Shown here: positions 1-10,880 of the stretch, piece after piece
How positions within the stretch are numbered: position 1 is the first letter of the stretch
Layout of the letters: the number at the start of each line of letters is the position of its first letter
Source of the DNA: Prunus persica
Lineage: Eukaryota > Streptophyta > Magnoliopsida > Rosales > Rosaceae
Length of the DNA stretch: 64,000 nucleotides
Direction of reading: 5' to 3'
Assembly (NCBI RefSeq): GCF_000346465.2
Contig: NC_034014.1
Span: 14,638,084 to 14,702,083 of the forward strand
Position numbers and translations under genes: made by a program
Notes under the pieces: model-generated
Seen by the model: the letters and a program-made list of their open reading frames with translations, nothing else
Databases searched by the model: none
Told to the model about the DNA's origin: nothing

Positions 1-475
1 CGATTCTTGGAACACTTAGAATCTGAATAGAGGGTTTCCTATGTCCGACATGAAAAAGAGTCCAACTTCTTAGTCTTCATGGGCCAGAGATATGCATGGT
101 CAATATGCAGCCATCTGGGAAAAGCATGGCACATATGATGCATCATGCTTTCCTTATCGGATGCTCATAGGGATGAAAACTTACTGGAAGCAGCTCTATG
201 CTTATGGGACAATGCCACCAATACATTTGATTTCAGAGTTGGTTCAATGACCCTAACTCTGTTAGATATGGCCCAAATTTTTTGTTTCAGACCACACGAG
301 CGGCCTATGGATGCTCAAGCAGATTATGAAAGAAAGGTATTAAAAGACGGTCCCATAAAAGCTCTATCAAGTTTGGATTTAGAGTTGCCCTATGCTCAGA
401 CTCTTCAGGATCACACAACAATTTTGAAAGGATCTAAACTCAAATCTACTTGGATTTCAAGGCAATGAAAGTCAT
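1..475 (+). pseudogene. Relic of a retrotransposon-borne plant mobile domain ORF
   Basis: The open stretch at 145-468 contains a segment that reads LLDMAQIF-FRPH-RPMD. It matches the PMD gene carried antisense in the LTR element further right (around 6700-6840), including the preceding DENLL-AALC and NTFDFRVG blocks. The match breaks off after about 60 residues. It is followed directly by integrase-like sequence on the other strand, so several kilobases have been lost between the two. The left end runs off the window. This is a decayed copy of the same kind of element. No function is expected. Confidence 0.6.
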
Positions 476-1255
476 TATTGGCCAATAGTAGCCATAACTA
501 CTGATAAGCCAAAAATAATTTCGACCACTTTGATTTGCTCCACATAGATCTTCATGGGTTTCACCTATGACCTTCATTGCCTCAAATAAGCCTAGATATT
601 TTAAGAGAAGATCGTCTTTATTGCGTCGGACTAGCTCACCATTCCAAAGGAGATAGTTGAGAGGAAGTGTTCTAGTCTTACGATCGACATGTAATTATGA
701 ATATTTGAGATAATGGAGAATAGGAGTTCGCCAATTTGGTTATGATAAATCTATTGGATGGATATCAACATCCATTTTTCTGGTCAGAAATGAGGGTAGG
801 TTACGTTTCTTGACCTGAAACAACTGTTCTGAACAACTGTCTTGAAATTGAATGCCAGAAGCGATCTATGCCATCTCATTACCTGCAAAGTTTTCTTCCC
901 TAGGAATGTACCCCCATATGGCATCTATGAATTCTTGTAACAAATTTTGAGTTGCTACCAAATAAGTAGCGAACTGGGGATTAGTGCATTTGTATTCTCC
1001 TACAATATATTTCAGAACTAATTGAGAATCACCCAAAATATCTACTATTGTGACATTAAGTTCCAGTAAAATTTCCAATCCGATGATTAAAGCTTCATAT
1101 TCAGCTCCGTTGTTGGTGCACTCAAAATCTAATTGAAAAGAGAATGAAGAACATGACCTACGGGGTCCTCCAATACTATTCCAGCTTCCGCAGAGTGATT
1201 TGTTTTGGAATCGTCTAGGTGGGTAAACACGTTGAAAAAAGATAGATACAAGCAT
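476..1255 (-). pseudogene. Relic of Ty3/gypsy pol: integrase zinc region and second RNase H
   Basis: On the minus strand, 866-1255 reads as the second (archaeal-type) RNase H domain of a Tat-lineage polyprotein. It carries the blocks FECTNNGAEYEALIIGLE, ILGDSQLVLK and IPREENFAGNE. The adjoining stretch 476-760 aligns base by base, with gaps, to the region between RNase H and the integrase zinc finger in the intact-looking element (about 10985-11175). Stops and frameshifts break it. With the PMD relic next to it, it forms the same head-on arrangement as the larger element, now collapsed by deletion. Confidence 0.65.
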
Positions 1256-1399
1256 GAAAAGAAAAACCCATCTTACAAAATTTACAGTTCAATTGCCGTG
1301 GGTGAGTCCAGAAGAGAAGAAAAATGGATGGAGAAGAAGTTATGCCAAAAGAGGAAGGATTCGCAATTTAAGGTTGTTTTGGGTAGGGTTTGGAATTGA

Positions 1400-2660
1400 T
1401 TTATGAGGAAAGATGGGTTTAGAAAGTTGGACTCTAAAATCAATATAAAAAGACCCATTTACCCTTGAATTTAACCGAAAAAATAACACATCAGACAACA
1501 AGACTTCTATTGCTAACGAAACTAGAGTTTATGGACCATCGCAACCATTTTGAAAATTGAAGGACCAAAATGCGAAACGGGCAAAAGTTCAGGGACTATT
1601 ACACCTAAAATCCTTTATTTTTTTTTTAATTTTAATTTTATTTTACATATAGTCCTCTAATGATATAATAACTAGATATGGATGTTGAATTTAAAGTTTG
1701 ATGGACCTTTGGAGTTATTGATAATTGAATTGTTGCTACATTGATTATTGAAATTTGAAGTTTATTGGATATTGAATTTTAGGATGATTTGATATACGAG
1801 AAAATAAAAAAAGTACATAGCAAATTGTGCGTGTGTTTGTTTGTTTTTTGTAATTGGGCTAACAATATTCAAAAAATGTAAAAGTACTTAGGTTACTTTT
1901 CTAAAAACAATTTATCAAACGCCTAGCTACTTTACATCTGATTATTCTTGTATAACAGGAAAATATATATATATATATATATAATTTTTTTTTTATGCAT
2001 AACAATACCAAACTAGCCCTTAACACTCTCTTCAACTGCGCTCCATGCTTTATAACCTCAAAACTATTGGGATGATATTTCTCCTTAAGCCTTATATGGG
2101 TGATGGATCTAAATTCCCTATTTGTTTGTCTTGGTAAGACTTGAACCATCTTGAACTAAGAAATTTGACAACATTCCTTGCGACAAAAGGAATGACTTGG
2201 CTTCTTGACTTGATTAATCTCCAATCTTCATCTTCCTGCCCCTTTTTACCTCAATTTATCATATTTCACAATTCCTTCACAAATCTCACAAAACAAATTA
2301 AACAACCAATTTAACCCAAGGAAATTAACAAATAAATAAGTAAAGTAGGCATAAAATATATATAAAATATAGGCTTATCAATGGCCCTTAGATGAATCCT
2401 TATCTCTTAACCGTTGGATCAAATTAATTAGCATGATCTACAGTTAAGAGATGGGACCAAAATGGCCATATATAAGGCTCTCACTATAAAATGACTCATA
2501 AGACCTTATCCATTTCTTTAAGGACTCGTTTTGTAGGTCGGATTGGACTGATTTGGATTGGGCTTTAAGTATTGGTTGGCTTGAACTTTGAGTCGTGTCC
2601 TTTGTTTGGTATGACACTAAGCTGGATCGAACTAGACTTCGAATTTTTTATATATATTTT
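1400..2660. other. Non-coding, repeat-derived sequence
   Basis: No gene is supported here. There is a short TA-rich run near 1962-1983. The phrase at about 1530-1610 is of the kind found in old plant transposon ends. A segment at 2385-2515 is repeated at 29120-29255. Poly-T and poly-A runs are frequent. Confidence 0.5.
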
Positions 2661-2663
2661 ATA

Positions 2664-2985
2664 GGGTTTTTAACAGTAGACGTCCCTGAACTTTGCTTCC
2701 CATTGCAATTGGGTCTGTAAACTTTTTTCTGAGGCAATTACATCCTTTAACTTCACAAGTTGTTCCAATTGGGTCCTGCCATTCAAGTTTGTCAATTTGT
2801 CTGTCAAAATGAGGGGTAAAAGCCTCCTTTTGAGTTGCAGAGGTAATTGTTTTAAGGGTTTTTAACTGTAGACGTCCTTGAACTTTGCTCCCAGTTACAA
2901 TTGGGTCCATGAACTTTTTTTTGAGGCAATTACATCCTTTGACTCGACAAATAGTTCCAATGAAAGTCACATGAAGATACATTTT
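2664..2985. repeat. Degenerate tandem duplication of about 200 bp
   Basis: A unit starting with the phrase TTTTTAAC-GTAGACGTCC occurs at about 2667 and again at about 2858. Both copies continue through matching blocks: GAACTTTGC, AATTGGGTC, GAGGCAATTACATCCTTT. It precedes the MULE transposase pseudogene and may be a terminal part of that element. I could not define a matching right end. Confidence 0.55.
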
Positions 2986-3445
2986 TAAACCGCTTATTTA
3001 CTGTAGCACCCCTTGAAATTTCGGTCAAATCTTACTTAACCCGCCCCAAAGTTAAAATGGCTCACTTTGCCCCATTGACCGTGGTTTTGTTTTCCACTTC
3101 CCCCTCTCTCCCCCAAAACCGTTAACGCCATCCAAAAGACCGTGAAAAAGGCTAACGTGGCAGAGGCATTATGGTAAAAGCACCCACGTGGGCCAATTGC
3201 TGACCTTAGTCAGCTGCCTATGTGGCATATTGGACCCCACATGCATTGAAAATCCTAATCTAAGCGGCTGAGTTCGTAAAATCTAGCCAAAGACCCCTTC
3301 TCAATCGATATAATTTGGGGAGATTAAGGTTTGGACTGTATCGAAGAGAGAGATTCGAACATTTAAGAAGAACCGACAATTGCAGAAGAGTAAAATCAGA
3401 AGAATTAAAATCTAGGCATTGCCCAAATATTGGACAGATTGGACA

Positions 3446-4320
3446 ATGACGGTGCCGAGAGACAAAGGAGGTACTCAACCCAAGTACGGTAAGTGGCCTT
3501 TTGCTTTTGCTTTTGAAATGAAATTGACGAAAGCGATAGATTTATAAAGTGTGGTCCAGGTTTAACTTCTTTAGTATCTGCTTGCTTTGATGGGTCGGGT
3601 CCAAAGGTGTTGTGGTCCCCTATGTGTTGCTGTTATGTTTTCTTGTTTACTAGTTGTTTAAAGGTCGTTTTAGTGCTTTACTAGTTGTTTTCTTGTTTAT
3701 TAGTTCTTGTTTGCTAGTTGTTTAAGGGTCGTTTTAGTGTTGATTGGTAGTTTGGTGGTTGTGTTGCTATACATATGACTAGGCAGTGGTTGAAGTGTGT
3801 GTTTTTATGTTCTTTGTGCAGATGACAAAGGAATAGTCACCTTTGAAGTACACCATGGAGGTAAAATGGTAAAATCCCCAAACCTCAATGAGTGGTGGTT
3901 TTATGTGGAGGGTTCTGTTGATTATTTGGACTGATGTCTTTTGGACTACATAAATTTGTTTGAGATATATGCTTACGCAAAAGAGCTTGGGCATCATGAC
4001 CAAGTGGTTGTGACAGGGATACAAAATGTTAAAAAAATGTGTATAGATAGTGACGCTTAGCTACTTGATTGGTATAATTTGGTGCCTCCTAGCTTTCAAA
4101 GATGATTATAATTTACTTGGAACACCCCACTGTTTTTAATGTGGATGAATCTGCAGTGGCTTGGAGTGAGAGGGGTCCTATTGCAAGAAACATAACTGCT
4201 GAATTTGAACAATCTGGTTATGAAGGTATGTATGAGGAGGATGAGGAGGATGAAGAGGATGAAGATGATGAGGAGGATGGTATTGCTGTTGATGAGGAGG
4301 ACGAGGCTAATGAAGGTACT
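3446..4320 (+). pseudogene. Mutator-like (MULE) transposase, N-terminal part, left of the LTR insertion
   Basis: A short first exon (3446-3488) is followed by an intron with GTAAGT at 3489 and a CAG acceptor at 3819-3821. The reading frame then continues from 3822 with the VHHGGK and VDYLD blocks of the PB1-like domain at the N terminus of many plant MuDR-type transposases. Stops interrupt this domain, for example the TGA in the block after VDYLD and a TAG near 4058. A long acidic stretch (Glu/Asp-rich, about 4225-4315) follows. The reading frame is then cut at 4320 by the LTR retrotransposon and resumes at 18835. It is a dead gene both from its stops and from the insertion. Confidence 0.65.
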
Positions 4321-5890
4321 TGTTCACCCGTTCTTGTGTTTACTCCTGAGGTGGAAGGGCGAAGTTCCCCACTGGCTTGGAGACCACTTGTTGGTCGACA
4401 AGTCAGCTTTCATTGGTGTGTGTGAGCGTGCCACTGCTAGCAATGTAAATTCTAGCAGACCTATTTTTAGAGTGGATAACTTGCGCCTCAAGTTACTGAC
4501 TTCTAAAACAAATGATTGTGAATTTGGGTGAGGAATATCTCCCAAGTAAGTTCTTTTCTTGCCTCAGACTGGTGGGGACTTTCATAATTTATCTCAGTAT
4601 CAAATGGTTGTTCTGGCCAGAATAGATAATAATAAGGTAGACTGTTTCAGGCAAAACTGCCTTTTACAAAATTAAGAAGGGAGAAATCAACTCTAGAAAG
4701 ACAAAAAGATGGCTGGAATCCCATTTCTGCCTGGGTAGAAACTTCTTATCCGGGCTGGACTGGGTATGTCTGTGCTGGACTGTGCTGTCAACAACTTTAG
4801 CTGCTTGGCTTCAGCTGTAAATCGATACCAAAGTTCAATTTTGGCAGAGCTTTCAATCTACTTCAAGCCTTGGGAGACTTTTGAGCGGGCAGAACTGCAG
4901 CTTCTTCAGTTTGAAGGGACAGAAGTGGCTATTCTCAAGGATTTAGCAAGCTGGAACTACGCTGTAAAATTTGTTGAGGTTTTCATATTTGTGAAAACTC
5001 AAACTATGTTTGTCTTGGCTTTTACTGAACCAGATTTGTAACGAGAGGGATCTCGTTTTCAGAAGACTTATTTTCTAAGTCTGAACTTTGGAATTCTAAT
5101 CTAAAGCTATTTTTCTCTTGGGATCCAAGTGAGCTTTTGATTGTTTTCTTGTTTGTTTTTTTTGATTGATCGATGAATTGAGTGTCCTTTTTTTTTACCT
5201 ACTTTCGTTTTTTATAAGAGATCCTCCTAATGAGGTAATTTTTAATCCTAAATAATGGGCGGCAAAAAGATCTCTTATAATGTAAAGTAAGAAGGGTTTC
5301 TTATCAATCAAGGCAGATAGGTTCTGAGCAGTCGCCTCCTAAAGCAGTCCCCTCCCTGGTTTCCTAGGTGGCAACTTTCTAATTCAACCAACGCCACCGT
5401 CTGTGTGAGCTGATTTATGGCGGTTTGGCTCTTTTTCTTTTGTATTTCCTGAATGGTTCCCTGTTTCCTGCTCTAATTTAGAAAGCGTGATCCGTGAATT
5501 CCTTGGGAGATGGTGTATTGGTTTGGAGCAAAATCTCGAACACAGATGGGTTTTTGATCTTCAATTGGCAGTGTTTCAGAGACGTCCTTCTCACATTTTA
5601 AACTTTAGTTGGAATTGCTGACTTTTTCAAAGTTGAGGCAATCACGTGGGTGTGTCTTTGATCCCTTGGGTTTGAACCTAACAAAAATTACGGGCTGATC
5701 TTCGAAGCCCATTTCGAAAGTTTCCACATTTGGGCTTTCTTTGGGCAGAGGCTTTATTTTCAACATTTCTGGTGTGAAGCCCAATCTGTCTGGATCCTAT
5801 TTTTGTTTTTCTCAAGTCTTTGGGCTGGGCAGGCAATTTTATCATGGGCCTGTCTTTCGGACTTGGGCGTGCCGAATTTGGGCCCAAACA
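4321..5890 (-). repeat. LTR, downstream (3') copy in element orientation
   Basis: The direct repeat partner is 17263-18829. TG and CA ends are intact. It contains a 91-codon open frame on the plus strand (4766-5041) that is also open in the other LTR with two amino-acid changes. I regard that as chance conservation by recent duplication. Confidence 0.92.
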
Positions 5891-5903
5891 ATGCCCCCTA
5901 AGT
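5891..5903 (-). other. Polypurine tract
   Basis: Read on the element strand, the bases just inside the LTR are ACTTAGGGGGCAT. This G-rich purine run abuts the LTR as expected for the plus-strand primer site. Confidence 0.6.
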
Positions 5904-6246
5904 CTGAATCGTTTTTGGAACGTTTTCAGACTTAATGTTTTGCCATTTAATTCGCGCGCCAGTTTCTTCCGTGTTTTCGCCCACGTCTGCCACGTTTGCC
6001 TGCTACGAACTAGAGTTCATGGGAAAACGGCTTGTTATTAGCTAGTTACTAGCTAATAATCATCAGGTGCCGTCCCATCTTCTTCTTCTCACGTTTTCGA
6101 GCCCCTCTTTAAAAGAAATTCAAATTCATAGCTTTCGAAAAGAAAAACCGTAGACCTTTCGACTCTTGTTCCTGCGAGCATTTCTCTGAGATTTCCATAG
6201 CTTTCTTCAGACCTTCCTTTCTTCTGCTTCTTCCCCTGAATCAGAA

Positions 6247-9200
6247 ATGTCTTCCCCAAGGTCCCGCGCTCAGTCTTCTTCCGCTCCAGTTCCTCCCGAC
6301 TATATCACCGGGAGCGGGATTGATGCTCACGCGATAGAAATCAGGAGCAAGCTTCATCCCTTTGCCCAAAAGAATCTGGACGAGAATGTCCTTCATTTGT
6401 TCGAGAACACCCTGGTGTTAGGGCCTCACTGGTTTGGTCCTGTTCCAGCTGAGATGGCAGAATTGCTAAAAAAGGATGCCGAGGCTCCTTTGTGTTTTGA
6501 GAGTTCTTCTGCCCTGGCTTCTTATTCTTGGGTCAGCAAGAATTTGAGTCGGTCCTTCCCGTCCAGCAAGGTGAGGAACAGTCCGGTCAAATGGGCAGAC
6601 TGGATTGATAGACTCCTCCCGAGATATGGGGGTCACTAGAGGAGAGCTGGGATTTATGACGCCATTTTTCTGTCCAAGCAGTCAATTAACAGAGATGAGA
6701 ATCTGCTTGCCGCTGCTTTATGCTTCTAGAATTCTGCCAGCAATACATTTGATTTCCGTGTGGGTCCAATGGCGCCAACCTTGCTAGATATGGCCCAGAT
6801 TTTTGGGTTCAGGCCCCATGGTAGGCCTGTTGATGCCGTTGGAGATTATCATAGGCGAAGGAATCAAGAGAAAGTGGCCACTCCTTTTACTATCCCTCCA
6901 GCCGTGATCAACCAGAACTGCTCTTTCTCCAACTATCTGAAGAAATTCAGTGCTGAGAAGGACAAGGATCAGCAACACATGTTGTTCCTTCTGTATTGGC
7001 TGAATCGGTTCGTTCTCCCCAATCGGTCTTCTGCAGTTCTGCTAGAGTACAGACACTTGGTAGAAGCACTTCACAACCATACTGATGTGGGGCTTGGACC
7101 TACAGTTCTGGCTCACCTTTTCAAGAATCTGCACACTGCTACCCTGGAGAATCCACTGAACCTGTCAGCCCCTGGCGCATTCTGGATGATCCAGATCTGG
7201 CTGCAGGTTTATTTTCCAGAACTAAGGTTCCCAGACATAGTTCTGCCTGAAGACCAAGTCCTGGCTCTTCCTTTGATGTCGGCAGAACTGCCCAAGCATT
7301 CTATTGAGGAGTATTTGATGCTCTTCAGGCATTGTACAAAAAGGTCGGCAACTCAGTGGCAAGTGGTCATCAGAAGGACCTATCCTTGGTTCCAGACCGG
7401 ATTTCGGTTGTTTGAGAAGGAGCCAGAAGATGAAGCCGCCAGAACAGACTTCAGGAGGAAATTTCTGAGCATTACTCCGCCCAGAGATCTACCCCATGGT
7501 GGGGGCAAACCTCCAAACTATCATCTGGGGGCAGAAGTCTACCATCCCAACTTCTGCGCAAGGCAGCTTGGTTGTCCCCAACTCATTCCGCTGAAATCAT
7601 ATCGGAGTTGTAACCGGGCCTCTTCTTGGAGGGATGCAGATGATCTGGAGGTGCACAAGGATGCTCGATGTGCAGTGAACAAAATCAACAATAGCACGGA
7701 TGCCCTCTATCCCTCGTGGGAGCTGAATTCCTGCAGTTCTGCCACTTTGACGCATGGTGGAAAACCAGATTCCAAAGTCTGCCTGCTTTTGTTACTGCCC
7801 TCAAGGTGCTTTTTGATGGTTGGGATAACTGGGCCATCTTTGCGGATGGGGATGCCAAGACGCACATGATCCAGACTATCAAAGACATCAACGCACAAAT
7901 CATAGAAGGTAGATTTCTGATTCTATCTGGGATTCATTCTGTCTTGATGATCGATTTCTAATGTCTATTCTGTCTGTATCAGATCCTTCTTTGACCAGCG
8001 TAGGTGGGCAGTCCGGTCATGCTGGAGAAGTGATTGGTAAGTCTTTTTCTTTTTAATTCTCTTCTGTCTTTTCCTGCTGGATTGGTTTCTCATGTCTAAT
8101 GCCTTGGTGCAGTCTCTTCTGTTATAGCTGCCGGGGACTTGGAGCTCCCCTCTGCAGATGAAGGAGATGAGGTCCAGGCAGAACAAACCCCTGCTGAGGC
8201 CGCTCTTTCTGGCAGAAGAAAAAGAAAAGGACATGCTCCTCCTTCGGACAATACCACGCGGCCTGGTATTTCAGGTAAGCTCGTGATGTTCCAACCATTC
8301 CCTTTAAATTTATTATGTCTTGCCTCTTTTCCCTAATATTGCTTTTTGTTCTGTGCAGCTGGGAGTCCTTCCCCTCCTCCTCTGGGACGGATGAAGAGCT
8401 GCGAGAGGCTTTTGAGGAGGTGGAGCAGGAAAAAGAACTGGAAGAGCTGGAAGAGACGCCTCAGGAGAAAACGGCAGTGATGGAAGGAGAGGTGAGTTTT
8501 ATTCCCGTGATCTGCATCAATTTCCTTCTTCCCCCATTTCTTCTGTTCTGACCCCTCTTTTGTAGGAGGATATCCCTGCTGAGGTGATTGCAGAGAGCAT
8601 TGCCTTGGCACAGAAGCAACAAGGGGGTCCAAGGGCTGAGCTGACTAGCTCAGAACTGGCCTTATTTGAGGATGTCGAGGCAGAGCACTCTACTGCCGTT
8701 CCAGCGGCTGAGGATCAGGCGGAGCAGTCTGCATCAGAGCCTGTGGATCAGGCAGAACTGTCTGTTGTAGTTCCGGAGGCTGGAGTGGAGACAACCGCCA
8801 CTGCCCCTGTGGTTGTGGTAACCTTCTTTCTTATCTGTCCAGATTTTCCTGCAATTCTCCCCCTTTTTTTTTTAAACTGTTGTCGCCTTTTCAGGTAGAA
8901 GTGCCTACAGCCGTTGGCGTCTTGGCAGCGGTGACCAGTCCCCTGAAGCCTCCCATTGTTGCTGTAAGTCTTCACATCTTTTGGGCCTTTATTTTTCATT
9001 TTCTGCCTGGTCTCTAACTTATGCTTTCTTCTTGCAGATGCCCATTCATTCCCTTCCAGGGTCATCTGCCACGGCTTCTTTTGTTGATCCAGAACTTGAA
9101 GAGTTTGAAGCCATGGATCTGGATGCCCAATTGGACAGACTGGAGAAGCTCAGCTCTCCTCCAGGCAAGGCAAAATCTAGGGCAGTGGAGGAGGCCATGG

Positions 9201-9757
9201 AGAGGTTGAAAATATAGCAGTCCAATGAGCTGGAGTTTGATCAAGACAATGAAGCCTTAAATCAGCTGGTGAAGGACCTGGACCTGCTTCACAGACAGAA
9301 CATAGCTCCAAAGCCTATTCTTGAGATGGGCCTAAGCTTGGCCAGAGATGTGCTCAATCTGCATGATCGCTATGAGGATCTCAGGCCCACTTTCAAGACT
9401 TCTGAATTCTGCAAGGCCACTCATGAAGCCAACCTGGCTGATTTTGCAAAGCAGAAAGCAGAACTGGATCAGATGGTGGCCGGATACAAGGAAGCCAGGG
9501 CTACTGCGGACAAGCTGGAGAAGCAGATTGAAGAGCTCCAAAAACAACTGGCAGAATGCAGGGAGGTGCAGAGCAGGCTTGGGGCTGGACTGAGTTCTAA
9601 GACCAAGGCTACTTTCCTTGTGCAAAGTATGGTTGCGGCTTCCAGGCCAGCCCTGGAAATTGCAGAGGCTTCAATTCATCAAGGGGTGCTGCTCTAGAAA
9701 GAGCTTTCTGTCAAGAAGGCGAACCTGCAAGAGACTCTTAGGAAACTAGGATTTTAG
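6247..9757 (+). pseudogene. Antisense plant mobile domain (PMD) gene carried by the retrotransposon
   Basis: The start codon at 6247 lies 356 bp inside the left LTR. One frame runs from there to about 7700 through typical PMD blocks: WADWIDRLLPRYGG, TLLDMAQIFGFRPHGRPVD, and then VYHPNFCARQLGCPQLIPL. It is broken by TAG codons at 6637 and 6727 (both at expected Trp positions) and a small frameshift near 7700. Further exons follow with clean GT-AG borders, about 7982-8032, 8113-8274, 8359-8491, 8566-8817, 8895-8963 and 9038-9757. They encode an acidic Glu/Ala-rich linker and a C-terminal coiled coil (Lys/Glu/Gln/Leu heptads, about 9270-9690). That last exon has TAG stops at 9215 and 9695. Host PMD proteins (MAIN/MAIL family) act in silencing and genome stability. 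What the element-borne copy does is unknown. It ends tail to tail with integrase, 190 bp away. Confidence 0.75.
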
Positions 9758-9947
9758 TTTCTTCTTCCTTTTTATTGTTTGAATAATTTGCCGCGAAGGT
9801 GGCTATTCTTATATAATCTTTCAAAATATTTTACTGCTTTCTACTCATTCTTGATGCAATAACCAGACACGGTCTTGAAAGTAAAAGCAAAATGACTTTA
9901 AAGCAAAAATAGATCTAAACAAGATTCTTTTCAAGAAACAAAAAGGG

Positions 9948-10880
9948 TCAATCTTGTTCCTCTTCCATCCCGGGATCTGTTTGTACAGCCTGCGAATCCC
10001 ACATGGTTGGGTAGAACTTCTTTAACCATTTACCATTAATTGGGGCAAAATGAATAACTCCATCTCGGTCCTGCAACCTGTATGCCCCCATTCCGAGGAT
10101 TTGGTTAATTATAAAAGGGCCTTCCCATGTAGGTGACCATTTTCCATGTCCCGCTATGTGTGCTCCAAGGGGCAGAATTGCCTTCCAGACTATCTTTCCC
10201 TCTTCAAAACTCTTGTTTCTGACTCTTTTGTTGTAGGCCCTTGACACAGCCTGTTTTCCTGCTAAGAGTTTGTTGAGAGTGTCAATTCTGCTTGCATCCA
10301 ATTCTTCCAATTCCAGCAACATGGCTTGAGAGTAATCCTCGCCAGTGAGACCGTGCTGGTGAGCAACTCTAAGAGACTGGACTGCTATCTCCATGGGAAG
10401 AATTGCATCATGGCCGTAGGTTAGAGCATAGGGGGTCATGCCGGTTGCTTCTCTCTTTGAAGTTCTGTATGCCCACAAAGTTTCTGATAACTTCTCATGC
10501 CACTGCTTTGGATTCTTCTCCAGCATTCTTCTGATGATATTGATAATCACCTTGTTGCTTGATTCTGCCTGTCCATTAGCTTGAGCATAGTAAGGAGTAG
10601 ATTGAAGCAGTTTGAACTTGAATGTTTCTGCCATATCTAGCATATCCCTAGATATGAAAGAAGAACCCCTATCGGTTGTGATTGACTCTGGAATGCCAAA
10701 CCTTTGTATGATCTGTTCTTCTATAAAAGTGATGATCTCTTGGGATGTTGTGGTTTTTACTGGCTTGGCTTCTACCCATTTGTGAAATAATCTGTGGCAA
10801 CGATAATGAAACAGTGCTGCTGGTTGCTGGCTAGATAGATTTTGCCAATGAGATCCATTGCCCATCCCCTGAAAGGCCAT
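9948..10880 (-). pseudogene. Integrase catalytic core and C-terminal part (retrotransposon pol 3' end)
   Basis: This is the continuation of pol after a frameshift. It carries the integrase core blocks FGIPESITTDRGSSFIS and YYAQANGQAESSNK, which hold the second Asp and the Glu of the D,D-E triad. The first Asp (AMDLIGK) is in the preceding frame. After the core comes the tail with WEGPFII and AYRLQDRDG. One base appears to be missing in an A run near 10780, within the block reading DYFT-N/KW. This separates the two frames. The stop at 9948 ends the polyprotein. Confidence 0.85.

Noticed and set aside
4205..4531. Plus-strand ORF rich in Met and Arg
   Set aside because: It is a frame-shifted shadow of the acidic MULE stretch and crosses the LTR border.
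5678..5887. Short minus-strand ORF repeated at 18617-18826
   Set aside because: It lies inside the LTRs and is duplicated with them. No protein family is recognisable.
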